A stretch of DNA of 64,000 nt from Bifidobacterium pullorum subsp. gallinarum (GTDB taxonomy: Bacteria; Actinomycetota; Actinomycetes; Actinomycetales; Bifidobacteriaceae), in contig NZ_JGYX01000005.1 of assembly GCF_000741215.1 (NCBI RefSeq), forward strand, positions 342,701-406,700. Reading direction: 5' to 3'. This document shows positions 9,499 through 17,684 of this stretch, piece by piece. The position numbers and the translations under genes are program-made. Under the pieces are notes generated by a model, which worked only from the letters and a program-made list of their open reading frames with translations, did not search any database and was not told the DNA's origin. The stretch's first letter is position 1. Every line of letters begins with the position of its first letter.

Positions 9499-11346
9499 TT
9501 ACTCGTCGTATCCCTGCGAACGCCCGGACTGCATGCCGAGCTGTTTCTTGTAGATCTCCCAATACCGGCCGTGCGATTTGACCAGGCTGGCGTGGTCGCC
9601 GCGTTCCACGATCTGCCCGTGTTCGAGCACGAGGATCAGGTCGGCATCCTTGATCGAGGAGATGCGGTGGGCGATGGTGATGATGGTCTTCGACCCGCCC
9701 ATTTCCTTGAGATGCCGCTGGATCTCGGCCTCGGTCTCCATGTCCACGGCGCTGGTGGTGTCGTCCATGATCAGGATGGCCGGGTCGTCCGCGAGCGCGC
9801 GGGCGAGCGACAGGCGCTGTTTCTGTCCGCCGGACAGGCCGACGCCGCGTTCGCCGACGACGGTGTTGTAGCCGTCGGGCATCGAGCGGATGAATCCGTC
9901 GGCGCCGGCGATGGTGGCCATGCGACGGATGTAGCGCTCGTCACGGTTGTCGCCGGCGCCGAATGCGATGTTGCCGCCGATCGTATCGGAGAACAGGAAC
10001 GTGTCCTGCGCGACGACGCACACCTGCGAACGCAGGGTGGTCAGCGGCCAGTCGCGCGCGTCGATGCCGTCGATGACGACGTGGCCGACGGTCGGGTCGT
10101 AGAACCGGGAGATGAGGTTGACGAGCGTGGACTTGCCCGCGCCGGTTTCGCCGAGGATGCCGAGTTTGGTGCCCGCGGGCACGAAGAAGTCGATGTCCTT
10201 GAGGATCGGGGTGTTCGGGTCGTCGGGGAACGCGAAGCTGACGTGGTCGAACCGGATCTCGCCGCTGATGCGGTCGGGGGCGGCCGCGCGCTGCTGGCCG
10301 ACCTGGCTCTGGATGGTCACGGCCTGCTTGACCGATTCCTCCGCGTCGGGCTTCTCCACGATGCGCGACTTGGCGGTGAGCAGGCGGCGGATCTTCACGC
10401 AGCTGGCGTTGAAACGCTGCAGGTCGTTGAGCAGCCAGCCGAACTGGCGCACCGGGCCGTCGATCATCCACAAGAAGCTGTTGAAGCTGACCAGGTTGCC
10501 GAGGGTCATGTATCCGTTGATCACGAGCCAGCCGCCGAACACCAGCGTGATCAGCTGCAGGGAGAACGAGCAGCCGTCCAGCCAGGGCAGATAGCGGCGG
10601 GAGTTGTAGGCCTGCGCCATGTTGCGCTGCATGTAGTCGTCGTTGCGCTCGTCGAACTTCTCGGTCTCATGATCCTCGCGCACGAAGGCCTTGACCACGC
10701 GGTTGCCTTCGATGTTCTCCTCCACCATGGAGTTGAGCGAGGCCAGGGAGTTGCGGATGTCGAGGAACAGCGGCCGCGCATGGCTGGACAGCTGGCGGGC
10801 GAAGATCCAGATGAACGGCGTCACGCAGGCCAGCGCGAGGGCGAGCCGCCAGTCGATGGCGAACATCACGCAGATCGCGCCGACGAACATCACCACGCAG
10901 TCGAGGATGTTGTAGGTGGTCCAGGACAGGAAGTGGCGCATCGCGTCCGTGTCGGAAGTCATGCGGCTCATGATGTCGCCGACGCGGGTGTGGTTGAAGT
11001 AGGTGAAGTCGAGCTGGTGCAGCTTCTCGTACTGGTCGGAGACCAGACGGAAGATGGTGTTCTGCCCGAAACGCTCCATGAACATCTGGTAGCCGTAGCG
11101 GGAGCCCACGCGGATCAGCGTGAACACGATCATGATCAGGCACAGCCGTGTCAGCATGTCGGCGTGGCCGCCGGTGATGACCTGGTCCACGATCACACCG
11201 GTGATCAGCGGGATGATCAGCGCCATCGTGTCATTGACGATGAACAGCAGCACCGCGCCGAGCACTCGTGGCAGGTCGGGTTTGCAGTACGGCAGGATCC
11301 AACGGAGGTTGCTGGCCTGCTGGTTGCGGTTCGGATCGACATACAT
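9499..11346 (-). CDS. ABC exporter half-transporter, degenerate-site subunit
   Basis: The 615-residue exporter half has a membrane domain (about 30-330) and an ATPase domain with Walker A GETGAGKST (399-407) and signature LSGGQ (504-508). Walker B reads ILIMDDTTS: the catalytic Glu is replaced by Asp (about D529). This is the known asymmetry of heterodimeric exporters such as BmrCD and TM287/288, in which this subunit supplies Walker B of the non-hydrolysing site. It is the first gene of the pair. ATG 11346 is chosen because similarity begins there; an in-frame start at 11382 exists. Confidence 0.92.
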   Translation of the reverse strand: MYVDPNRNQQASNLRWILPYCKPDLPRVLGAVLLFIVNDTMALIIPLITGVIVDQVITGGHADMLTRLCLIMIVFTLIRVGSRYGYQMFMERFGQNTIFRLVSDQYEKLHQLDFTYFNHTRVGDIMSRMTSDTDAMRHFLSWTTYNILDCVVMFVGAICVMFAIDWRLALALACVTPFIWIFARQLSSHARPLFLDIRNSLASLNSMVEENIEGNRVVKAFVREDHETEKFDERNDDYMQRNMAQAYNSRRYLPWLDGCSFSLQLITLVFGGWLVINGYMTLGNLVSFNSFLWMIDGPVRQFGWLLNDLQRFNASCVKIRRLLTAKSRIVEKPDAEESVKQAVTIQSQVGQQRAAAPDRISGEIRFDHVSFAFPDDPNTPILKDIDFFVPAGTKLGILGETGAGKSTLVNLISRFYDPTVGHVVIDGIDARDWPLTTLRSQVCVVAQDTFLFSDTIGGNIAFGAGDNRDERYIRRMATIAGADGFIRSMPDGYNTVVGERGVGLSGGQKQRLSLARALADDPAILIMDDTTSAVDMETEAEIQRHLKEMGGSKTIITIAHRISSIKDADLILVLEHGQIVERGDHASLVKSHGRYWEIYKKQLGMQSGRSQGYDE

Positions 11347-11858
11347 GGTATGGGAACCCTCACTCCTGTGGTAGGTAGGCAATCCGCAAGGCGTCGGCGC
11401 CGCTGGACGGACACGTCCGCGCAGAATCCGGTGGCATGGCTACGCCACCGTCTCGTTCGACGGTCACCGGCTGACTCTTGGATTGTGTTTGCTTGGTTTT
11501 CGGTTTCGGTTTTGTGGTGCGGCCATTCCGCGGCCGCTACGATTCACGTCCGTCGTGTTTCGAGTAGTCCCGTCACCGGCTCTTCTCCCGGCCGAACCCC
11601 CTGTTCGGATTCGCAAACGCGGTTCATTCTAGAACAACCGCCACCGACTGCAACCTTGTACCACATCCGCGTGTTGCCGCACCATCACAACGTTTTCCGG
11701 TTGCTCAGCCCCATGCGGACGTATATGGTTTTTTCGTGATTGCCTGCCCCCGTCAGGTCCATATGGCGCACCAGTACCGGCACCGTGCATCAAAAAGACC
11801 ACTTAAGTGTGGCCCAAACGAATTTGGGCCACACCATTTTTGTCCGCTCCCCTAACCG
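11347..11858. other. Intergenic region upstream of the exporter operon
   Basis: No credible gene is present. It should hold the minus-strand exporter promoter. The AT-rich 11690-11740 part and a TTCTAGAA palindrome near 11627-11634 are candidate regulatory sequence, but I cannot assign them. Its right end contains the terminator at 11808-11840. Confidence 0.5.
11808..11840 (-). terminator. Rho-independent terminator, 11-bp stem with CGAA loop
   Basis: TGTGGCCCAAA (11808-11818) and its perfect complement (11823-11833) enclose the tetraloop CGAA. CCATTTTTG follows on the plus strand and a TTTTT tract lies about 20 bases past it on the minus strand, so it may work in both directions. It ends the aldo/keto reductase transcript. 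Confidence 0.8.
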
Positions 11859-12836
11859 TCAGCCGATGTGGCGTTCGAAACGGCGGAAGCCGAGGATACG
11901 ATCGATTTCGGCGAGCGCGTCCGCCGGCAGCTCCACGCCCGAGGCCGCCAGGTTGGATTCGAGCTGGCTGGGCTTGCTGGCGCCGACAATCACCGAGCTG
12001 ATGACCGGCAAGCGCAGAATCCATGCCAGCGCGAGCACCGGCATCGCAAGGCCCAGCCCGTCGGCCACCTTGCGCAGCACCTCGACCTTGTCCAGGTTCT
12101 CCTCGGTGAGCAGGTCGTTGATCTGGCGGTCGGCCTGCCAGGTGGCACGGGAGCCTGCGGGCAGCGGCTGGCCCTTGCGGTACTTGCCGGTCAGCAGGCC
12201 TTGTGCGAGCGGAGAGAACGGCGTGATGCCGATGCCGTAGCGTTCGCAGGTCTCTACGATCTCATGCTCGATATATCGGTCCAGCATGTGATACTGCGGC
12301 TGGACCACCGTCATCGGGTGCAGGCCGCGCTCGGAGATGATGCGCTGGGCGCGCTCGAGGCGGGCGGCGCTCCATTCCTCGGAGACGCCGTAATACAGGA
12401 TCTTGCCCTGATCCACCAGATCGCTCAACGCCTGCAGGGTCTCCTCCATAGGGGTGGTCGGGTCGAAGCGGTGGCAGTAGTACAAGTCGATGTAGTCCAT
12501 GCCGAGGTTCTTCAGGCTCCGCTCGCAGTTGGCCAGGATGTGCTTGCGGGACAGGCCGTGCTGGTTCGCACCGGGGCCGGTCGGGAAGAACACCTTGCTG
12601 GACACCACGACCTCGTCACGGGGATACTCCTTGAGCACGCGGCCGAGGAAGATCTCGGCGTCGCCGCCGGAGTAGGCGTCGGCGCAGTCGAAGAAGTTGA
12701 CGCCGGCCTCCCATGCCTTGCGTACGATCTGCGCCGCGTTCTCCACGGCCGCCGTGTCCTCGAGCCGGGTCATCCAGCTGCCCAGCGCGATCTCGCTGAC
12801 CTTGATGCCGGCCTTGCCGACGTTACGATACTGCAT
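11859..12836 (-). CDS. Aldo/keto reductase, potassium-channel beta-subunit-like
   Basis: The 325-residue protein is a complete AKR barrel with the catalytic tetrad Asp50, Tyr55 (FFDCADAYSGG), Lys81 (SSKVFF) and His122 (YYCHRFD). The NADPH-binding C-terminus reads SSVIVGASKPSQLESNLAASG. The sequence resembles the Kv-beta/YghZ-type group, which reduces aldehydes and ketones; the natural substrate is not predictable. Start ATG 12836 follows AAAGGAACCGTAC. It is monocistronic, with the terminator at 11808-11840 just after it. Confidence 0.9.
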   Translation of the reverse strand: MQYRNVGKAGIKVSEIALGSWMTRLEDTAAVENAAQIVRKAWEAGVNFFDCADAYSGGDAEIFLGRVLKEYPRDEVVVSSKVFFPTGPGANQHGLSRKHILANCERSLKNLGMDYIDLYYCHRFDPTTPMEETLQALSDLVDQGKILYYGVSEEWSAARLERAQRIISERGLHPMTVVQPQYHMLDRYIEHEIVETCERYGIGITPFSPLAQGLLTGKYRKGQPLPAGSRATWQADRQINDLLTEENLDKVEVLRKVADGLGLAMPVLALAWILRLPVISSVIVGASKPSQLESNLAASGVELPADALAEIDRILGFRRFERHIG

Positions 12837-13118
12837 GTACGGTTCCTTTCACATGCGGGAATCGCTCCCCAATCCTCATCGTCGGGCCGGTATCCGCTGC
12901 GATATCCCACTGTTGTGCCCACCACCATAGTACATCGTTTACCTTTCTTCAACCCACCCTCCATCGAAAAGACGAAACACGATACCGCCGGTTTGCCCGC
13001 CAGAGTCAACTGAGGACACGCGCCAATCTGGGAATACGCCTCGATGACATTCCAAATAGCGAAGGAAATGCACGCATGCAGCTTGATGAGCCCGCCGAGC
13101 AGACTGGAAACGCAAACT
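12837..13118. other. Intergenic region between aldo/keto reductase and AlbA gene
   Basis: It holds the minus-strand promoter region of the aldo/keto reductase (a -10-like TACTAT read on the minus strand near 12925-12935). I see nothing else. Confidence 0.4.
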
Positions 13119-13140
13119 ATTAGTCTATTCTCTAGTCTAT
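13119..13140. repeat. Left 22-bp inverted repeat of the AlbA-type gene
   Basis: This 22-bp sequence is the inverted counterpart, 20 of 22 bases matching, of 14819-14840 on the other side of the AlbA-type gene. It contains two TAGTCTAT units, and the TAG stop codon of that gene lies inside it. Confidence 0.75.
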
Positions 13141-14810
13141 TCGTCTAACATCCACTGTGCGTTCCCCCGTGCGCCGTCAGGCCTGATGCGGCGCTCCTTG
13201 CGTAGTTCCTGAAGCAAATAGCTCACATGCTTCTTGCGCTGTGCGTCGTTCATGTCTTCCGGGAGTGCGTGCGATATGGCGGAAACAACTTCCGCCCGCG
13301 TGCATGGACGAGTACGCAGAAACTTTATGATGAGCTCTTTGCAGATGCTCGCGTCTAACCCCTTCCGCCGCACATACTCCTCATGGGTACCGATAATCCC
13401 CGCGACTTTCGACGAGAGCGTAAGCTTCGGATAGCGGCCCTCGACAAGGCCCCTGCTGCGAAGAACCCTCGCTTGTTCCCGAGTGATAGGACTTCTCTTC
13501 TGAACGAGGTCAAGCATGAAGACTGTCTCAAGGTCCATCTCCGGCTCCGCAGCGAGCAATCGCGTATACGCTTCGTCAAGAACCCTGCCATAAATGGTGA
13601 CCGAGACACGATTTCGTTCCGAAAGGTCGTAGGTGGGCAAAGGCAGCATCCTGCCACGCTGGATCTCGTAAACGTTCCTGATACCTATAGCGTTCTGATC
13701 AATCATCTCCGTATCGACCATCGCGTCCGCAAGCAGGCGATTCCGGTAATACGGCGGCTTATAGCCGGGTTCCAGCGCCCTTTCAATGGTTCCGGGAATG
13801 AAGGAACCCTCATTCTTGAACACGAGGCGGTCCTCGTATTCCAACACGTTGATCTTGCCTGAATTTCGGTAGTCCTGATGGGCGATGGCGTTATGCAACA
13901 GCTCACGGATGACCTCAGGGTCGTATTTGTTGGCGAGGGTAGGAAATAGCGTGACCCGACTATCGAAATAGCGGTACCGCTCGTTCCTGATTTTCCCCAG
14001 CACCTTGTCCACCTGAAGGATGAACGGCGGATCGAAATGCTCATATGTCTCCACGCGTCCATCGGAGGCGTAAAGAGTCCACGTGATTCTGGGGGCCGCC
14101 CCTCCGAGGAAGACGGTCGACTCGGGGCGTCCAAGAAGCACAATCGCAGCGTTTGTGATGTGGCCGTGGACGAGGAAACCCATCTTGCGAAGCATCTCCC
14201 CCTCGTCAAGCGACTTTACGGCAGGTTGCTTCACGGCGTACTTGTCAACGTAACGCTCGCATGCGAATCGAATCGCCTCAGGATCGAGGTCGTCGAGATT
14301 CGCCTCGAATGACACCTTTTTCGACCAGTCGGGGCGCGACTGTCCCCAAATCGCCTCCAGTTTGAACCGGGGCATCTGCACAAGCGACTTATTCTCCCGC
14401 GACCACGGAATACCGCGCCACGTTGTCGGAGAGGCAAACTCGCACGGCGGTATCTGAAACGCCACCACACGTTTCCCGTCTACGTCGAACTCGTAAATCT
14501 CTTCGAATGTAAGACCGTTGTTGAGGTTCTCCGCGATTTCGTGTTTAAGGCTACGAAGCCCGACACTCGGATGTCGTTGCTCCTGCCGATAAGCAGTGCC
14601 GCATATCTCCCTCTTATTGGTCACCCCGAATAGAAGCCATCCGCACTCCATGCCGCGAAGATTCGCTTCGTTGCTAAGCGCTGAAAAGTATTTGCCCAGC
14701 TTCTCGAAATCAAAATTTCGTTTTGCTTCCTTGTATTCAACAACCTCGGTTTCCACATCCCCCAGTAGGAAATGAACAAGCGCTGGCATTTCCGACAAAT
14801 CCCTGATCAT
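13137..14810 (-). CDS. Schlafen/AlbA_2-domain protein with RecG-like ATPase-fold region
   Basis: The 557-residue protein opens with an AlbA_2/SLFN-type nucleic-acid binding domain (about 15-135; VEYKEAKRNFDFEKLGKYFSALSNEANL, GWLLFGVTNKREICG). An HATPase_c_4-like segment follows at about 300-350 (VIRELLHNAIAHQDYRNSG), then a winged-helix-like C-terminus. Such proteins are usually annotated as ATP-binding or putative transcriptional regulators and are frequent in mobile or defence regions; no reaction is established. Codon use is more AT-rich than in its neighbours. The gene is bracketed by near-identical 22-bp inverted repeats, and its TAG stop lies in the left one. Start ATG 14810 has GGGGGCTT upstream. 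Confidence 0.8.
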   Translation of the reverse strand: MIRDLSEMPALVHFLLGDVETEVVEYKEAKRNFDFEKLGKYFSALSNEANLRGMECGWLLFGVTNKREICGTAYRQEQRHPSVGLRSLKHEIAENLNNGLTFEEIYEFDVDGKRVVAFQIPPCEFASPTTWRGIPWSRENKSLVQMPRFKLEAIWGQSRPDWSKKVSFEANLDDLDPEAIRFACERYVDKYAVKQPAVKSLDEGEMLRKMGFLVHGHITNAAIVLLGRPESTVFLGGAAPRITWTLYASDGRVETYEHFDPPFILQVDKVLGKIRNERYRYFDSRVTLFPTLANKYDPEVIRELLHNAIAHQDYRNSGKINVLEYEDRLVFKNEGSFIPGTIERALEPGYKPPYYRNRLLADAMVDTEMIDQNAIGIRNVYEIQRGRMLPLPTYDLSERNRVSVTIYGRVLDEAYTRLLAAEPEMDLETVFMLDLVQKRSPITREQARVLRSRGLVEGRYPKLTLSSKVAGIIGTHEEYVRRKGLDASICKELIIKFLRTRPCTRAEVVSAISHALPEDMNDAQRKKHVSYLLQELRKERRIRPDGARGNAQWMLDE

Positions 14811-14818
14811 AAGCCCCC

Positions 14819-14859
14819 ATAGACTAGAATATAGACTAATTTCTTGCAGATTAGTCTAT
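14819..14859. repeat. Right inverted repeat and hairpin upstream of the AlbA-type gene
   Basis: 14819-14840 is the right 22-bp arm. ATAGACTAAT (14831-14840) and ATTAGTCTAT (14850-14859) form a further 10-bp perfect inverted pair with a 9-base loop. All lie within 50 bases upstream of the start codon, so the sites could act as an autoregulatory operator as well as repeat ends. Confidence 0.7.
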
Positions 14860-14926
14860 CGCAGCTATACGGCTGCACGCAAACGGCGTAGCGTTTATGT
14901 TGGATCCCACTGAAACAAAGAGAAAC

Positions 14927-14948
14927 CCGGCGGAGGGAGCCGCCGGGT
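14927..14948 (-). terminator. Strong GC hairpin, terminator in minus-strand direction
   Basis: CCCGGCGG and CCGCCGGG form a perfect 8-bp stem with a 6-base loop. Read on the minus strand it is followed by TTTCTCTTTG, a U-rich tract; on the plus strand no T-run follows. It lies about 120 bases upstream of the AlbA-type start, with no minus-strand gene between it and the kinase stop at 15487. Confidence 0.7.
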
Positions 14949-14975
14949 GAGAGAGAAGAGAGAAGAAGGGTTCAG

Positions 14976-15030
14976 TTATGGGGTTCTGCCAGGAACCTCG
15001 CCACCAGCCGTAACTGCTGACGACATCCAT
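14976..15030 (-). promoter_or_regulatory. Possible leader-peptide region upstream of the GC hairpin
   Basis: Two ATGs overlap here in different frames. From 15030 the frame reads M-D-V-V-S-S-Y-G-W-W-R-G-S-W, three Trp codons within six positions, and continues open through the hairpin. From 15026 a 16-codon ORF stops at TAA 14976-14978, 27 bases before the hairpin. Closely spaced Trp codons ahead of a terminator recall ribosome-mediated attenuators. No convincing Shine-Dalgarno or promoter is seen and the downstream gene is not a tryptophan gene. Confidence 0.3.
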
Positions 15031-15147
15031 ATAACCGCCCGTTGCTTGGAGGAAAATCCGCGTTTCCCTCAAAGCTCCCTGAGAGGAATGTGGCGGGAAT
15101 GTGAGGGCCAGACAACGCCGACGACACTGTGTGATTCGCCGTTTTCC

Positions 15148-15430
15148 CAACAGTTGAAGCGTCGGCGCGAACGACGTGGTTGGCGCATACTTTCAACAGG
15201 TAATCCGCCGGACAACCGTAGTCGGCCCAGCGTCAATATCTCAACAGTTGAATACCCTGCGCAAACGAGGCAGTTGGCACATACTTTTCAACAGGTGCCC
15301 CGGCAGATAATCCCAGACGACCCGACGTCAACTTCCCAACAGTTGAATACATGCCGCAAACACGGCGGTTAGCGCTAATACTTCAACAGTCGAGCAGCGG
15401 CAATCGCAAACGAACCGCCAACATAGCCGA
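15148..15430. repeat. About three tandem ~95-bp units with CAACAGTTGAA dyads
   Basis: The dyad CAACAGTTGAA occurs at 15148-15158, 15242-15252 and 15337-15347. Related TTCAACAG sites alternate at 15192, 15287 and 15382. Successive distances are 44, 50, 45, 50 and 45 bases. The sequence between sites is partly conserved (GTTGGCGCATAC against GTTGGCACATAC). It lies just past the kinase stop and looks like a protein-binding array or a degenerate tandem repeat. No ORF fits it. Confidence 0.7.
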
Positions 15431-15486
15431 ACAATGACGGCTGCCACCGAATGCCACCGCTCCATTCAGCGACGCATCCGGCCTCA

Positions 15487-16863
15487 TCAGCGACCAGTCA
15501 CCGCCTCTGCCCCTCCCAGCCGGCCGCGAGGGGCAGGGCCGCCAGCGAGCGAGGCCCCACGCTCCTGACGAACCTCACGCCCCGTCAGGAACGGCACGGT
15601 TACCGCGCAACTCCAATACCCCGCATCATCTCGGACCTCGAATCGTCCTCCGCGCGCCTCTACGCTGGCTCGAAGATGGTCGAGGCCGAAGCCCATGCCC
15701 AGACCTCCACGATTGTTTTGCGTCGCCACGTCATTCCCACCCACGTCCCGCTGGGGAACATCGGCACAGGAGACGCACACTTTGTCAAGACCAGCGGTGA
15801 CGGCCACAACGTAGCCGGCAGCGGGATTGGCGTGTTTCATGATGTTCGCGAACAGTTCCCGAATCACCGCACGGATCAGCTCCCCCGTCGCCGCATCCAA
15901 GCGATCCAGGCACCACCGGGGATCGGTCACCACCGTTTCGCCGGCTATGCCGAGCGCCGCTGCATCCCGCCGGCATCGGTCAACCAGGCCTCGCACGGAA
16001 TCCGCCCGTCCCCTCGCCGATACCGCCCCGGCACCCTCCCCTGAACTGACAGACGCCGGACCCTCACGTAGGGAATCATCGCCCGCCCCGACCACACCAC
16101 CCGTGTCAGCGGAGCCCTCCCGGAGCATCGCAATGACGGCGTGGGTCTGTTCGAGCGCACGACCGGCCGTCGCGCGCATCCGTCGCAGGGAATCGGCCAC
16201 CGTCGCTCCAGCCTCCGGCGTCCCCAAGAGATGGTCGATGTCCATGATGAGATACGACAATTCGTTGGTCGTCGAATCATGCAGTCTGGCCGCCACGCCC
16301 ATAGCCTCGGTGCGACGGCGCGCCTCCGCCGCACGTTGCCGTCGGATGCGCCGCCATCTGAGTAGCACCCCCGCCATCACGGGCACGACGAGCGGCATCG
16401 CTAACCACGGCATCACCGTCAGCACCCGCCACCACATCGGTCGATCCGGGAACGCGTCTAAGCTGCACAGTTGCACAATCCGCGACGCCATGGCAGCCCC
16501 CATCAACGCAATGCCCCACACCGTGCGCCGGTACGACAGCACGACCAACGGCAGGGCAATCACCACGCTCAGGGACATCGACAACCCTACCGGCAACGGG
16601 AACGCCACGCACCACGTGACCCCCAGTAGCACGCTGCCCGCCACAGGCCGGGCGATACCCGCCGCCATCGCGGCCAGCAGCACCGCCTCGGCGACGGCTG
16701 TACGCCAGTCGAATACCGGCGCGGCGAACAGCTCGATTGCCGAATCGATCGCAGCCAACAACGTGCAGGCGAGCATGACGACACGCAGATCACCGTCGTC
16801 CGTGGAACCGCGCACGCGCCCGCTCGCGGGAAGACTCCTTCGTCTGCTCGCGTCACAGCACAT
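15487..16863 (-). CDS. Sensor histidine kinase, NarL/DesK-type
   Basis: The 458-residue protein has four to six membrane helices (about 28-170) and a HisKA_3 dimerisation helix with the phospho-accepting His near 195 ([20 protein letters not shown]). A C-terminal HATPase follows (N-box [14 protein letters not shown]-box [11 protein letters not shown]). It should autophosphorylate and pass phosphate to the response regulator encoded upstream. ATG 16863 overlaps the regulator's stop by 11 bases, so translation is coupled. The short linkers and lack of a large extracellular domain suggest sensing within or at the membrane, as in bacteriocin/antibiotic-type systems; the signal is unknown. Confidence 0.85.
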   Translation of the reverse strand: MCCDASRRRSLPASGRVRGSTDDGDLRVVMLACTLLAAIDSAIELFAAPVFDWRTAVAEAVLLAAMAAGIARPVAGSVLLGVTWCVAFPLPVGLSMSLSVVIALPLVVLSYRRTVWGIALMGAAMASRIVQLCSLDAFPDRPMWWRVLTVMPWLAMPLVVPVMAGVLLRWRRIRRQRAAEARRRTEAMGVAARLHDSTTNELSYLIMDIDHLLGTPEAGATVADSLRRMRATAGRALEQTHAVIAMLREGSADTGGVVGAGDDSLREGPASVSSGEGAGAVSARGRADSVRGLVDRCRRDAAALGIAGETVVTDPRWCLDRLDAATGELIRAVIRELFANIMKHANPAAGYVVAVTAGLDKVCVSCADVPQRDVGGNDVATQNNRGGLGMGFGLDHLRASVEARGGRFEVRDDAGYWSCAVTVPFLTGREVRQERGASLAGGPAPRGRLGGAEAVTGR

Positions 16864-17530
16864 GGTACCGGTCACAGTAATCGAGCAGTTCGCGGCGATT
16901 CGCCACATTGATCTTGCGCATGGCGCGTTTGACGTGGCTGTACACAGTTTCAACGCCGATACCAAGCCGGTCCGCAATTTGCGTCGTCGATAGTCTGCGG
17001 CCGTACAGGCGGAGTATTGACAGCTCCCGTTCTGAGAACGGAGGATGTTCCAGTAAACCGCCATTCCCATTCGCGTCCACGGCCAGACGGTTCGCCTTGC
17101 ACACATTCGGAAAACCACCATCGCTCGGGTACGTTGATCCGGAGGCAATGGCCCGGATCGCGCGCCACGCATCACGGGCGAAGTCCCGTTTCGGGATCAT
17201 CCCCTGCGCCCCACACGCCACGATGTCTTCCCGGTAGGCCGACGGATCATACGAGGTGACGATCAATACGGCGATCGGCGATTCGCGATGGCGGAGCCGT
17301 GCCGTCAGCTGCACCCCGTCCAGCCCGTCCATGATCAGGTCGGCAATGAGCACGTCCGGTTTGACGACGTCGAACAGGCATCGCTCCAACGCCAGCGCAG
17401 GGTTGTCCGTAGACCACAACAACCTATCACCATGCAATGCCCTGCCAATCAACAGCGTCATCATGTCGGCCGAACAGCGGTCGTTGTCCACCACGGCGAT
17501 ACGTAATCCCGAACTACGATCTCGTTCCAT
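16853..17530 (-). CDS. LuxR/NarL-family response regulator
   Basis: The 225-residue protein has a receiver domain (about 8-125) with acidic residues near 15-17 (VVDND) and the phospho-acceptor near D64 ([12 protein letters not shown]). The C-terminal LuxR helix-turn-helix is at about 160-220 ([20 protein letters not shown], then [18 protein letters not shown]). It is the cognate partner of the overlapping kinase gene. Start ATG 17530 follows TAGGGGGCGT; the frame is open to 17572 but similarity begins after 17530. Its divergent promoter is shared with the bacteriocin-type transporter, which is the likely target. Confidence 0.9.
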   Translation of the reverse strand: MERDRSSGLRIAVVDNDRCSADMMTLLIGRALHGDRLLWSTDNPALALERCLFDVVKPDVLIADLIMDGLDGVQLTARLRHRESPIAVLIVTSYDPSAYREDIVACGAQGMIPKRDFARDAWRAIRAIASGSTYPSDGGFPNVCKANRLAVDANGNGGLLEHPPFSERELSILRLYGRRLSTTQIADRLGIGVETVYSHVKRAMRKINVANRRELLDYCDRYHVL

Positions 17531-17578
17531 ACGCCCCCTATCGCATCGCTTTCCGGCATTCGCCCCAACCATACCACT

Positions 17579-17595
17579 GTGACGTTTCCCGTCAC
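17579..17595. promoter_or_regulatory. GTGACG-N5-CGTCAC dyad in the divergent promoter
   Basis: A perfect 6+6 bp inverted repeat lies in the 154-base gap between the divergent response-regulator and membrane-protein genes. Its position and symmetry suit a dimeric LuxR-type regulator, but binding is inference. Confidence 0.45.
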
Positions 17596-17684
17596 ACCGG
17601 CTTTCTCGCGCAACCGCGGACCATTAGCGTCGGTAACCACGACCACAAGGTCGCACCCATCAACGAAAGGCACAGTAATCCAAT

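Noticed and set aside
15148..15430. Possible CRISPR array
   Set aside because: The repeated units are about 95 bp and degenerate, the conserved cores are only 8-11 bases, spacers are not unique equal-length segments, and there are no cas genes nearby.
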